64,000 bases of DNA from NCBI GenBank assembly GCA_029216955.1, contig JANAVB010010791.1, forward strand, positions 9,959,721 through 10,023,720, given 5' to 3'. Positions 21,575 through 33,450 of this stretch are shown here, in pieces. Under the pieces are notes generated by a model. It was not told the DNA's origin. It saw only the letters and a program-made list of their open reading frames with translations, and searched no databases. The stretch comes from Iris pallida. Taxonomy: Eukaryota > Streptophyta > Magnoliopsida > Asparagales > Iridaceae. Position numbers and translations under genes: made by a program. Every line of letters starts with the position of its first letter. Within the stretch, counting starts at the first letter, position 1.

Positions 21575-23477
21575 ATGGCCACTAACCCTAGCGTCAACAC
21601 CTTCCACAATGAGGGACACTCCACAAATAGGCCTCCCCTATTTGATGGAACCAACTATAACTACTGGAAGATTAGGATGAGCATTTATCTGAAGTCCATA
21701 GATTTTATTTTATGGGATTGCGTGATAAATGGTCTCCCTACTCCTTCCAGAGTTATTAAGGATGTTGCATCTGACACCCTTAGGGACTTACTCACTGAAA
21801 ATACCAAGAAGCTTGCTAGTCGAGATGCTAAGGCTATGAACGCTCTTTACTGTGCTCTCGATAGTAGTAAATTCAATAGAATCTCTACTTGCAAGACTTC
21901 CATTGAGATTTGGAAGTTGCTTGAAGTCACACACGAGGGAATATCACAAGTAAAGGAATCCAAGATTAGTAGACTCACGCAAGAATATGAGTCCTTTAAG
22001 ATGAAACATGATGAGTCTATTACTTGCATGTTTACTCATTTTGGTGATATTATTAATCCTCTTTCTTCTCTTGGTAAGGAATATCCTGCTCATGAAAAGA
22101 TCAGAAAAATCCTTAGAGGATTGACAAAAGGATGGAGTCCTAAAGCTACCACAATCATTGAAGGGAACGACCTGACAGTCATGAACCTTGAGACCCTCAT
22201 GGGGAAGCTTATGACTCATGAACTCGATATGAAAGATCAAGAGAAATCTTTCATACAAGAGAAGGAGAAGGAGAAGGCCAAAGAGAAGGAGAAGTCTCTT
22301 GCTCTCAAAGTTACAAAGTCCTACTCCAAGGATAGCTCCGACGACAACGAGTCGGACGATGATGAAGAAATAGCTCTCACAGCTAAGCACTTCCGAAAGT
22401 TCCTCAAATTCAACAAAGCCAACCGCTTCAGACGGGACAATAAGGAAGATCCGGCGTGCTATCAATGCAGAAGAACAGGACACATTAAGAGGGACTATTC
22501 CATGATAAGAAATGACTCAAGCAAGTACGAGAAGCCTAGCAAAGGAAGCTCGTCCTCCAGGAAATTCGCCAACATAAGTATTTGGTGTGAGAGTGACACA
22601 AGTGACTCCGATAACGACAAAGAGTGCAAACACAAATACCAACATTTATCTCATGGCAACCGATGAGGTACTTGATGATCTCTCCTTAAATACTCTTACT
22701 TATGATGACTTAGAGAAAGCTATCTTTGAACTACATGAAGAGCACAAAGGTGATAGGAATAAATACAAGAAATTTCTATAAGAGGTTGATGCTCTTCAAC
22801 TTGAAGTAGAGAGACTCTCTAGCATCATTATTGATAGAAAAGAAAAATCTCCCGCTTCTGACACGGATGAGATAGAGTCTTTGCGACTCAAGTTTCAAGA
22901 ATCCCTTATCACCATCAAGAAAAAGGATGATGAGATTCAATCCATCAGAAGGGCTTATGAATTTGCTATACATAAAGTTCAAGATGCTAATAGAAGAGAA
23001 TATGATACTTCTATTAAGTATAATGATCTTCTTGTACAGAGTAAGAAACTAGGTAATAAGAACACTACTCACACATGAACTCCAAGACACCTCCACACTC
23101 ATCACAATGCTAGTCATACTTCTTACATGAACACTACACACAAGTTCTATTCTAACACAAGGAAAGGTCTATTTGTTAAGAAAAACACTTTGCATCATGC
23201 TTTTTATTATCATCATCATAATACTAATGATAGAACTCCTCGTACTAGAGATTCACATATGCATGATACTCACACGTCTTCTTCTAAATCCTCTATGATT
23301 TGCAACTACTGTGGCTTGCTTGGACATACGACCAATTATTGTCATACAAGAAAACTAGTTGATAAGAAAGTTTATAAATGGGTTCCTAAGACTAACACTC
23401 AAGGACCCATACGATCATGGGTACCAAAATGTTCATCTTCAACTTATGTTGTAGGTGAAGAGTCCTTCTCATGCTAG
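21575..23477 (+). pseudogene. SIRE gag with two CCHC-type knuckles, broken
   Basis: The first frame (21575-22666, 363 codons) is a UBN2-type gag with the SIRE-like start PLFDGTNYNYWKIRMSIYLK. It has a long charged helix rich in Lys/Glu (about residues 225-250) and a knuckle near residue 295 (CYQCRRTGHIKRDY) whose last Cys is now Tyr. The frame shifts near 22600 and continues as a coiled-coil-like segment with in-frame stops at 22779 and 23076. It then reaches a second intact knuckle CNYCGLLGHTTNYC (about 23300-23341) followed by WVPK motifs. Gag packages the RNA; this copy cannot make full-length protein. Confidence 0.85.
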
Positions 23478-24924
23478 AAGCAAGTGGATTCTCGATAGCG
23501 GTTGTTCACGGCACATGACCGGGGATGCTTCATTATTTATAATGCTATCGATGAAGAAGGAAGGACACGTCTCCTTTGGTAACAATCTTAAAGGTCACAT
23601 TAAGGAAATGGTAATATCGATTCCCCTCCTAATTCTTGTATTAAGAATGTGTGTCTTGTTACTAATCTTAAACACAATCTTCTTAGTATTAGTCATCTTT
23701 CCGATAATGGTTATGATATCAAGTTTGTTAAGCTTAAATGTTTCATTACTGATAGTTCAAGTGGATCTATTATTTATGAAGGCATTAGAGAAAATAATAT
23801 CTATGTTTTATATCTTGTCGAAGACACTAACAATGACAGGTGCTTAGTTGCTAAGAACGATGAAGGTTGGCTTTGGCACATGAGGCTCGGACATGCCAAC
23901 ATGGATACCATTTCTCGTCTTGCCACCAAGAAGCTTGTAAGTGGACTCCCAAGTATCCCTTTCAAAAAGGATATGGTGTGTGAAGAATGCGAGAAAAATA
24001 AGTTGACCAAGTTATCCTTCAAATCCATCAACTCTGTGAGTACCACTAGACCTCTTCAACTTATTCATATGGATCTTTTTGGTCCAAGTAGAGTTGCTAG
24101 TCATGGAGGCAAGCTTTATGCTTTTGTTTTGGTTGATGATTTTTCGAGATTTACTTGGGTTATTTTTCTTGCTTGCAAAAGTGATACTTTTCGTGAATTT
24201 GTTGCTTTTTTGTAAACGTATTCAAAATGAGAAATATTTTTCTATTAACAAGATTAGAAGTGATCATGGAGGAGAATTTGACAATGCCGATTTCAAAAGA
24301 TTTTGTGAAAAGAATGGTTTTGGACATGATTTTGCTTGTCTACGAACTCCTCAACAAAATAGTGTTGTAGAGAGAAAGAATAGAACCCTTGGCGATATGG
24401 CCCGGGTTTTGTTAAACCAATATAAGCTTCCCCAATATTTTTGGACGGAAGCCGTTAACACGATATATCATGTTATAAATAGGGTCTTGATTAGATCTAT
24501 TTCTAAAAAGACTCCTTATGAGCTTTGGTTTAACAAAATTCTCTCTATTGAATATTTTAAAGTTTTTGGATGTAACTGTTTTACTTTGAATACCAAGGAT
24601 AACCTAGGCAAGTTTGAAGAAAAAGCCTATGAAGGAATATTCCTTGGATACTCTACTCATAGTAAAGGTTTTCGTGTTTTTAATAAAAGAAGTCTTGTTG
24701 TCGAAGAGTCAATCAATGTCTCTTTTAATAAACTTAACTCTTCTACATTCTCCTCTTTCGATGATATTGATGACATCTCGTTTGGGTTGGAGAACTCCTC
24801 TATTGGAGATCGTCCTTCTTTATCTAACAATGAAGTTGTGACTCCTCCAACAAGAGTCCCCATCACTCGAGCCTCCTCAAAAAGATCTCCCAAAAGAATG
24901 GAGATTTGTCACCAATCATCCTAA
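23455..24924 (+). pseudogene. SIRE protease and integrase, broken
   Basis: The protease motif ILDSGCSRHMTG is at about 23487-23522. Frameshifts near 23620 and 24200 separate it from the integrase. The integrase zinc finger is visible as WLWHMRLGHANM followed by CEECEKNK (about 23872-24000). The catalytic core shows the first Asp in MDLFGPS, the second in SDHGGEFD (about 24260) and the Glu in NSVVERKNRT (about 24365). A GKFEEKAYEGIFLGYS motif follows. All key residues survive, but the frame breaks would prevent a single product. Confidence 0.85.
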
Positions 24925-26528
24925 GGAGCTTATCATTGGGGATCCTTCTTCCAGTATAAGTACTAGATCCTCCACTCGTGATCTTTGTGCAAATGTGGCT
25001 TTTATCTCTCAAATAGAGCCTAAAAATATTAATGATGCCTTTCATGATGAATTTTGGATGATAGCGATGCAATTAGAGCTAAATTAATTTGAGCGAAACA
25101 AGGTTTGGGAACTTGTCCCAAAAACCTAGCAATCACCCCATTATTGGAACTAAATGGGTGTTTCGAAATAAACTTAATGAAGATGGGTTAGTGACTCGTA
25201 ACAAAGCCTGATTGGTTGCTCAAGGCTATAACCAAGAGGAAGGCATTGACTACGACGAAACCTATGCTCCGGTTGCTCATCTTGAATCCATTCGTATGCT
25301 ATGTGCTTTTGCATGCTTTAATGATTTTAAACTCTTTCAAATGGATGTTAAGAGTGCTTTTCTAAATGGTATTATTACAGAGGAAGTTTATGTAAAACAA
25401 CCTCCTGGCTTTGAAGATTTTTAATTTCCTAATCACATGTTCAAACTCCACAAAGCCCTTTATGGCCTCAAACAAGCTCCCCGTGCTTGGTATGAGCGCC
25501 TTAGCTCCTTTCTTGTTTCATACAATTTTTCTAAGGGCAAAGTCGATACGACACTTTTTATCAAATCCCATAATGGCACTCTTTTATTGGTTCAAATTTA
25601 TGTCGATGACATTATTTTTGGTTCTACTAACAATACACTTTGTGTAGAATTTGCTACTAAAGTTATGCAGGAAGAATTTGAAATAAGCATGATGGATGAA
25701 CTATCATTCTTTTTGGGCTTACAAATCAAACAAGGACCCAAAGGGACCTTCATCAATCAAGCAAAATATACAAAGGATCTCCTCAAGCATTTCGAACTTG
25801 ACTCATCCAAATCAATGAGGACTCCTATGGCAACAACGACAAAGCTTGACAGTAATAAAGATGGCACATCGGTCGACATTCGTAAATATCGAGGTATGAT
25901 CGGTAGTTTACTTTATCTAACTGCTAGCCGTCCTGATAACATATTTAGTGTATGTCTTTGTGCATGATATTAAGCAAATCCAAAGGAATCGCACTTATGT
26001 GCCGTCAAGCGTATTTTTCGATATCTCAAGGGCACCGTTAACATGGGCCTTTGGTATCCGAAATCTTCATCCTTTGAGCTTCACGGCTTCTCGGATGCAG
26101 ATTTTGCCGGATGCAAGATTGACCGAAAAAGCACTAGCGGCACATGTCAATTCCTTGGAAAATCCTTAGTATCGTGGTTTAGTAAGAAACACAATTCTGT
26201 TGCTCTTTCAACCACTGAGGCCGAGTATATTGCGGCCGGTTGCTGTTGTGCACAAATTCTTTGGATGTCACAAACACTTATAGATTATGGCATTTCTCAT
26301 ACTTGCACCCCTATTAAATGTGATAACACTAGCTCGATCAATCTCACGAAAAACCCAATTTGTTACTCACGCACGAAGCACATTGAAATTAGACACCATT
26401 TTCTTCGTGACTATCAACAAAAGGGGGATATCCGCCTTGAATTTATTGACACTACTTATCAGTTAGCCGATATTTTTACCAAACCACTCCTGGAGGATCG
26501 CTTCGTTTTTTTTTTTGCTAAGAATTAG
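24925..26528 (+). pseudogene. SIRE reverse transcriptase and RNase H, broken
   Basis: Recognisable pieces in order are as follows. VAQGYNQEEGIDYDETYAPV is at about 25215. MDVKSAFLNG lies near 25340. LYGLKQAPRAWYERL is at about 25458. YVDD is at about 25599-25610, with TASRPDNIFS near 25920. The RNase H part has FSDADFAG (about 26091), ALSTTEAEYIAAG (about 26203), CDNTSS and HIEIRHHFLRD. Stops at 25425 and 25965 and shifts near 24925-25210 and 25970-26040 disable it. A poly-T run at 26508-26516 lies at the very end of the frame. Confidence 0.85.
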
Positions 26529-26560
26529 ACATCTTAAACTTTGACTCATAGTTCTTTTCG

Positions 26561-26684
26561 GCCGACACACCGAAGGTATACTGCGGTATACCGACGGCAT
26601 GCCGATTTTGGTTCAGAATTATGTCCTGTGCCAAAAATTGGTATACCGTCGGCATACGTCGGCATACCGACGGTATACCGGTTT
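26561..26684. repeat. Palindrome cluster downstream of SIRE pol
   Basis: The same CATACCGACGGTATACC words as in the LTRs occur here between pol and the env-like ORF, including GGCATACCGACGGTATACCG. A third location for the palindromes outside the LTRs suggests spread of the motif within the element. Confidence 0.85.
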
Positions 26685-27068
26685 GCGGCGGACTGCTGTG
26701 TCAGATCGAGTCGGGCCCCACCTTTCTTCTATTCTCTTTTTATTCCTTTCTTTCCCTCATTAATACCCATCACATCCATCATCTCCCTATTTAATACCCA
26801 ACTCCTCCTCTCCTCTTCCCAATACCCTAGCTTCCCATCCACATTAATACCCACCTCTTCCTATTCCCCATTAACTCCTCCATTTTCATCATTTCCAATC
26901 CACCACCCTTTCCACTTCCTCTCTATAACCGTTCCCACCCTTCCCACTTCCTCTCTTTAACCGTTAGCACCTCTTTCTCTTCCCAACAACTCCTTAAAAA
27001 CCCCTCTTTCTTCCTCATCCTCTCATTTCAAAACCCTACTCCCTACTTCAACTTTCTTCACCTCCTCC
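26685..27068 (+). other. Pyrimidine-rich spacer before the env-like ORF
   Basis: A 380-base C/T-rich non-coding leader with many CTCCTC and CCCATTAAT words. It could be a leader for a separate transcript of the downstream ORF, but no promoter motif stands out. Confidence 0.5.
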
Positions 27069-28260
27069 ATGGCCAATCCCAAGTGTCCCCGTTCCTCCTC
27101 CACCACTTTCAATCCCTTCACTCATGTGCCTATGTCCCATGGCTATGACCAGAGGATCTTCACCTCTTCTTTGGCTGTCGAATCTTGGTTCCAGTACTTC
27201 GTGCACCATAACATCTTCAAAGGCCGTGCCATTAACTGGAACCTCTTCCCCGGCCATATTTCTCTCTTCGAGGAGGCCGGTCTCTCTTCCCTCCTTCGGC
27301 GTCAGGTGCATGTCTACCCTACCTCCGTGCGTCTGTTGCAACATGGTTCCTGACATCGATAACGGCGCCATTGAGACGATGGTCAACGAGCGCTATTTCC
27401 GCCTGACAACTCGTATCATCGCTAGCATTCTCGGCATCCCGAACAGAGGAGAGGCGCTGCCGGGCTTGGCTGCTCTTTATCCTTCGGTGGAGTGCTCCTT
27501 TGACGACTTCTCTGCTATCATTTGCAAGGGACCAAACCCTCCTTCTATCCCAGCCCTTTTCGCACAGCTGGAGCCGTTCTATTATGAGCTCCATAGGATC
27601 GTGTGCCACACTCTCTATCCCAAGGGCGGGAACTATGATGCCATCACCGCTGACGCCCTGGTGTGCATGTACTTTCTCTATTTGAAGAAGCCTTGGTCCT
27701 TCCCCAAGACTCTTCTCCATGCCTTCTTCGGCGTCCTGCCCGCGGGAAAGCAGAATCTCTACTATGGATCCTTCATCACTCTCATCTTGGAAGCATAGCA
27801 AGTCGACCTCTCCCTTTGCTACTCGGACGGCGTCCCATCCTTCCTTGCTATTTTTTGTTCCATCGGTGGTGCCTCCACATCTCGTGCCTCCTCCTCCCAA
27901 GAGCTGCCAGCTTCTGCTCCTGCTACGCCCGTCTCTACTCCTTCTGCCTCCGGCCGCTACATGCCGCTGACACAGTATCATTTTGACATGTGTATGGCTC
28001 AGGCAGAGGAGCAGATGCAGGCCCACACTCGTGGCCTTGGAACCGTGATCCAATCCCGCTTCCATGACCAGGCATATTTTATTCAGCGCACCCTTCAGGA
28101 CCGGGATGCATTTCCGGATTTGAATCTACAGGATCCGATGTACCAGGCATCCCGCTTTTCAGATCCCAATGCCTACGACTTTATGTACCCGGACGACTTT
28201 GATCCTTTTGGTGCTTTCCACCGGGCTCAGGATGGAGGAGATGATCCGGCCGATGAGTAG
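27069..28260 (+). pseudogene. SIRE env-like / extra ORF, two lesions
   Basis: A further coding region lies between RNase H and the 3' LTR, the place of the env-like ORF in SIRE elements. The start ATG (27069, context CCATGGCC) opens a frame of 94 codons. Near 27350 the frame shifts and continues to a stop at 27796-27798. The same frame then continues to 28260 past a Ser/Ala/Pro-rich linker. The middle part (about 27360-27790) resembles the domain called putative plant transposon protein. The C-terminal part is acidic. I see no convincing signal peptide or membrane helix, so a real envelope role is doubtful. Confidence 0.7.
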
Positions 28261-28673
28261 GGGTGGCTTCCTTGTGTTGGTGATGTCGAATAAGTGGTTG
28301 TCTTTTTTTTCTTTATGGTTTTATGTCTTTTGAGGTCCTTCGGGGACCAGTGTTTGAGTGTTTTTAGTTGTGTGCAGTCCTGCGGGGACTTGATATCTGT
28401 TTCTTTTATTGTCTTGCTAACTCTCGTAGGAGAGAGTTTTATCAGTTCTTATGTAGTGTTGTCTGTCTTGTCACGCATGTATCCAATTCTAAACTTTTTA
28501 TCTATCAAATGCATGCTTTTGTCTATGATACTGTGTTCCATATTCAATGCTATTTTTTTATATTCCCATCTTTGACTAAGTGACAAAGGGGAAGAAAACG
28601 TATTGAGGGGGAGTTGTCTACCTATGGGGGAGTCACTCCCTGAAGATGCTATCTCTCTATTTTGTCAATTATC

Positions 28674-28687
28674 AAAATGGAGGAGAT
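28674..28687 (+). promoter_or_regulatory. Polypurine tract of the SIRE element
   Basis: AAATGGAGGAGAT lies immediately before the 3' LTR start at 28688. Further purine-rich tracts (GAGGGGGAG near 28604, GGGGGAG near 28626) precede it. Confidence 0.7.
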
Positions 28688-30070
28688 TGTTGGGACATTT
28701 TATTTTGATAAAAATTAACAGCATCTTCGTAGTTCAGTTTTATCTGTTTATCAGATTGACATCATTTCAGAAGCTCCACTACATAAAGTCTGTCCATTCA
28801 AGTTTACCAACCATAGCCTTGAAGACTGAAGCAAAGACCGACGTTCCTTGATAAGACGGCTCTCTATATTGCATGATTTCGAGTCTGTACAAGGTCTAGG
28901 TCTTTCTGTAAACACTTAAGGTTGGATGACAAAACTAAAAGCTTTCTAATTCTTAAGTCAAAAATCAATACCTTATAGAACGGCATACCGGCGCTATACC
29001 GTTTTATTGACCACAAAACTTTCTGTGAGAAATGTCGGCATACCGACGGTATGCTCCGGCATACCAACGGTATGCTCCGACATACCGGCGGTATACCGTT
29101 TTGTGGACCACAAAATGTTCTGTGACAAACATTGGCATACCGACGGTATGCTCCGACATACCGACGGTATACCGTTTTGTTTGCCTCAAAAATGTTCTGT
29201 GATAATTATCGACATACCGACGGTATACTCCGACATACCGGCGGTATACCATTTTGTGAGCCATAAAACATTCTGTGACAAACATCGGCATACTGATGGT
29301 ATGCTCCGGCATACCGACGGTATACCGTTTTGTTTATCACAAAATATTTTATGACAAACATCGGTATACCGACGGCATACCGCGGCATACCGACGGTATA
29401 CCGGATTACGAAATTTGATTTTTGAATGGCAAACACTAGCGTTAATGGCGAGCATTAAATGCTTCCAATGGATATAATTTTGATCGTTACTGTTCGACCG
29501 GCATACCGACGGCATGCCGGTCCATACCGACGGTATACCGGTCAGCCTGTATCCAGGAGCATTGAATGCTACCTACTCTTGGTTTCTTTATAAATGCAAG
29601 CCTTCTTTCTTCTTGAAGGCTTATCCACTCTTGCCATAAATTTTCCAAACAACCAAGAGCTCCACCATTAATACTCTACCAAGCTTTTAATTGTCATCCT
29701 CTCCCAAAGTGCTAGAGTATTTAAGAGTTGTAAATTTCGATCTTTAAGTGTTAGAAGATCAACAAGTTCTCTTCTCATTTCTTTTAAGTTGGCGAGCCTT
29801 CGTAAGAAAACTCGTGTGTTGAAGTTGGCGAGTTCTTCGGATCCAAACTCGTGTTAAAGTTGGCGAGTTCTTCGGATCCAAACTCGTGTGTACTATTTTA
29901 TTAAATAGTGGATTTAAGCCGGAGAGAGTTCCAAGACTGGATTGCCTCTAGCGAGGATACCAGGATACATCTTGTGTTGATCTTCTTACTCTCTCTTTTT
30001 ATTTGACGTATATTGCTTCTTGTGCTTTAGTTATTTTTTATTTCCCTATTCACCCCCCTAGGGTTCTACA
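28688..30070 (+). repeat. 3' LTR of the SIRE element
   Basis: A 1383-bp partner of 20220-21520, ending TCTACA. It is 82 bases longer, mainly because the palindrome array (28981-29404, 29496-29542) has about one more 70-base unit than the 5' LTR. Substitutions elsewhere are scattered. Confidence 0.92.
28981..29542. repeat. Palindrome array in SIRE 3' LTR
   Basis: The same CATACCG-N-CGGTATG palindromes as in the 5' LTR, here with roughly one extra repeat unit. Palindrome cores are better conserved between copies than the spacers by eye. Confidence 0.88.
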
Positions 30071-30604
30071 CAAGAATGTAAACTATGAACCTAAAGTACA
30101 AGATATGGCATGTGCACAATGTTTGAAATACACTAGCATATGTGACCGGCTGGGGGTGTGCTGGGGTAAGCACAGGAATAAGGGTACGGCTTAGGGAATG
30201 CGTGCACAGTGCGAGGCCTAAGCTATCTACATGAATATCTGATCTCTGGGTTTGGTCCATAACTAGTGTATTTCCCCTCCCCGACCACAAGTACGTACAA
30301 GACATGGAAGTACAAGAGAACATGATATCGTGTCATGACGTGTCACAAGAAAAGTACAAGAATAATGTAAATGAACATGAACCATAATGTACTTGCCTTG
30401 CTCAGGGTGATCGGGAATAGAGAGTAAATCTAAATGTCCTCCTGGATAATAAATACAAGTTGGATATTGATTAGATTCTAATGAATAGCTATCTATTGGC
30501 TAACTATCTATAATTATTAGTTAGAATTATTTCTAGTTGTAACATAGTACTAGTAAGAGATCTATAATCTATATAAATCAACATTAGAATATTCAGGATG
30601 TTTG

Positions 30605-30725
<121 letters not shown>

Positions 30726-31914
30726 CCAACTTCATAACAGTTGAAATCAACCACACTCGATATCACCCCAAAGTTAACAGAACTATCCCAAAGTCCAATC
30801 ACACTATATATATATTCCCAACCGTAAAAGCAAGTTGGCTAGCTATTGCTTCCAATATACAAAAACCTAATATTCCATATTGAACTAACCCACACAGAAA
30901 TTGGTTTCTCCCAACGACTACCAAGCTTTAAGATCAGAGAACTCAGAACTCTTAGGATGAGAGTATAACATCACCAAAACCTAGGAATATACACATTCAA
31001 TCAACTCCAACACAAAACCAATTATACAAAGAAATACACAAGTCGACAGAATAATATACAATCGAAATAAAATGTACAACCCCATTGAAATCAAATAAGA
31101 GAAATTAGCCACTGCCCTCAACTTGGAATCTCTGAATCGACTTCTTCACTTCAAAACACACACGCCGAAAGGACTGTGGCAGGACACGAACCATACAGTA
31201 AGACACGAACCCGACAGGAGATTGGACACAAACACTGGTCTGCTATGAGTCAACCAACATGCCCACACGAGCATAACACATGGGTCAAAAAATAGTCTGC
31301 ACTTGTACACAGTCCCACCCTCCTGGACATGAACACGGACATAAAAGAATGGGTGTAGAACCTTGGATACGATCCAACGCCAAATGCACATTCGAAGAAC
31401 ACAATGCATAAGAACATCATACTAGTATTAAAATATAAACCAGATTAAATCAAGAATGGAGTACAATTTACCTGAAGAATTGGTAGAAAACAGAACACAA
31501 CAGAATTGGCCACGAATTAATGCACAATAAAGGAAATCAGAACACGAACGACAGAAAGAACGATCAAAATCAGCTAGGTGCCATTAAGGACTAATAAAAC
31601 ATAGTACACAAGTAAAACTTTACCTAAAAGAATTTGACGCAAAATGAAGAACTGGTCTTTAACTATGCTACAGAGTTCTCCACCCGGGCTGTCTATCAAA
31701 GAATGCTTCAAAGAATGATTCAATCTGTCGTCAAGAACACTTCGAATTGAATCACGTAAGAGGAATGCTCACCGATCTAATCTTCAGAACAAACAAAGTT
31801 CTCGAGTGATCAATCCAGTTCCAATCGAGCACCCGAGCTGTCGCCCATTAACGAACACAGATCTCAAACGAGAACGAACAATACAACACACACAAACTTA
31901 CGAATCAAGAGAAT

Positions 31915-32307
31915 TTGATCAAGAACTTACCAATCGGTTTGAAGAAGATCAGAAGGAAAGATCCGCTACTCGCCAAAGCAACGATTCGATCGCAGGAGGA
32001 GACGCTCGAACATGATCTCGTTCTGAAGTGGCATCACAGTTTAGATGCAGAATCAACAAATCCAAAAAATGAATTTTCTCGAGCACTAGAACTCACCTCT
32101 TGTGTCGTCGAAGAGGACAGGGACACTCCACCGTCGCTGGTCTTGCGCCGCCTAGGAGAGCCGCGGTGGTGGACGCTCGTCGAGCACAGCCTCAGTCGCC
32201 GGAGATCCGGTCTGCCACCGTCGCCATGGAAGCAATTTAGTGTTAGGGTTTCGGCTTTAGAAGATTTGGGGAAAAGAAAGAAAGAGCCCTGGTGCTCTCG
32301 ATTCTAA
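31915..32307 (+). other. 130-codon open frame in LARD 1 LTR (right copy)
   Basis: Same length and start as the frame at 15471-15863, with many amino-acid replacements and no indel. No recognised domain. See the left copy for limits of interpretation. Confidence 0.3.
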
Positions 32308-32612
32308 TTAGGAAATAAATAAACGAAAGTTAGAGAGAGAGAAGTGGTGTTATAGAGTTGAAATGGGACAGCTGGTAACTTAGGGAAAGGGAAAGCTAAT
32401 TGGAAACCAATTTCTTTGTATTGCTCTCCTACTAAAACCCAACCAGCTTTACAAAGGAACAAGTGTTTATTTTTTTAAACAGGAAAATTGGTTAAATGAT
32501 TCATTAAAGATTAATACAACATATAATTTATAAGTAGATAATTATCCCTACATAAAAATATAGGAAAAATACTATATCTCATTAACTTCTGGGAAAGTGG
32601 GGTTAAAAAATT

Positions 32613-33450
32613 TGAGCATGAAAGGTCGACGTCTCCCTATTTGGATTCGGTTCCCAACCAAGTTACTATTATTTCTTTCTCCTCCCCCATCTTGAGTTTT
32701 TTTCCATTTCTTTCGATAAATGATTGGCTACAAAAGGATTTTTTAGTGAACGTGTCACACCTGATTTCTCATATTTTAAAGATTGGCATTCTAGCTAGGT
32801 CCAATAGAATACCTTGATCGAAGTATGAAGGTTTGCAACCTAGACTATGGAGTGGCACATTGATCATAAAATTGGCTAGTATCATGGGTATGCCCTTAAA
32901 GTTAAATCAACCCACTACATGTTTATCCCGGTTGGCGTATGCTCGAGTTTTTATCGAAGTTTCAGCCACTGAAGCTCTGTCTCCTTCAGAACATTTAGAG
33001 TTGCCTAGCGGTGCATATGTGGAGCAAAAGATGGACTATGTGTGGCTTCCCCCGTCATGTTCTATGTGCCACTGCTTCGGGCACAATCGACAGAGCTGTT
33101 TTGAGAGTGCTAGAGGACTTGAGAAGGAAGATGAACAAACTAGGATGGGTCGAGACCACAATGATGGGCCCTGTCCCTCAAGCCAGCTATGGAGGTGGCT
33201 CCTAACTATCAAGTAGAAAATAATATTGATGCAAGTATGAACTTGGATAGTGATCCTAGTAACATACTTGGTAAGCGCCAAGGTGCAGGGGAGGAAGAAG
33301 ATAAGGATCACCAGAGGTGTCCAGTTGATACATGTACAACCACGATGAAGCTAGTAAATAGCAACAATGATTTATGGAGGCTGCAGGTGCAAGTTTTTGG
33401 GCATAATTAGGGAAAGTGTGTTCCCAATTGGCTCTCTTTAATGGGGATAT
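32613..33450 (+). pseudogene. LINE ORF1 remnant, piece 2 (zinc-knuckle part)
   Basis: This continues piece 1 after the LARD insertion. LPIWIRFP (about 32630-32655) and RLWSGTLIIKLASIMGMPL (about 32840-32896) are the hallmark text linking DUF4283 to the zinc knuckle in plant LINE ORF1. About 180 bases of unexplained sequence separate them. YVWLPPSCSMCHCFGHNRQSC-type text follows; the knuckle is CX2CX4HX4C at 33058-33099. A stop ends the best frame at 33216. The copy is cut at 33446-33450 by the next LTR element. Confidence 0.75.

Larger units (their letters stand above)
20220..30070 (+). mobile_element. SIRE-type copia retrotransposon with env-like ORF, degenerate
   Basis: A 9851-bp element inserted in the right LTR of LARD 1. 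LTRs lie at 20220-21520 and 28688-30070, with a tRNA-iMet primer site after the first and a purine tract before the second. Duplications are TAAGA and CAAGA (one mismatch). The order is gag, protease, integrase, reverse transcriptase, RNase H, then a long spacer and an extra ORF, as in SIRE/Maximus elements. The polyprotein has several frameshifts and stops, so the copy is defective. The LTRs differ by a few percent plus a repeat-unit indel, so it is clearly older than the copia element at 2246. Confidence 0.93.

Noticed and set aside
27319..28065. 248-codon minus-strand frame
   Set aside because: Antisense shadow of the env-like ORF, without recognised domains.
20514..29542. CRISPR-like array of palindromic repeats
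   Set aside because: Spacers are homologous repeats rather than unique sequences, the sites are within plant LTRs, and there are no cas genes.
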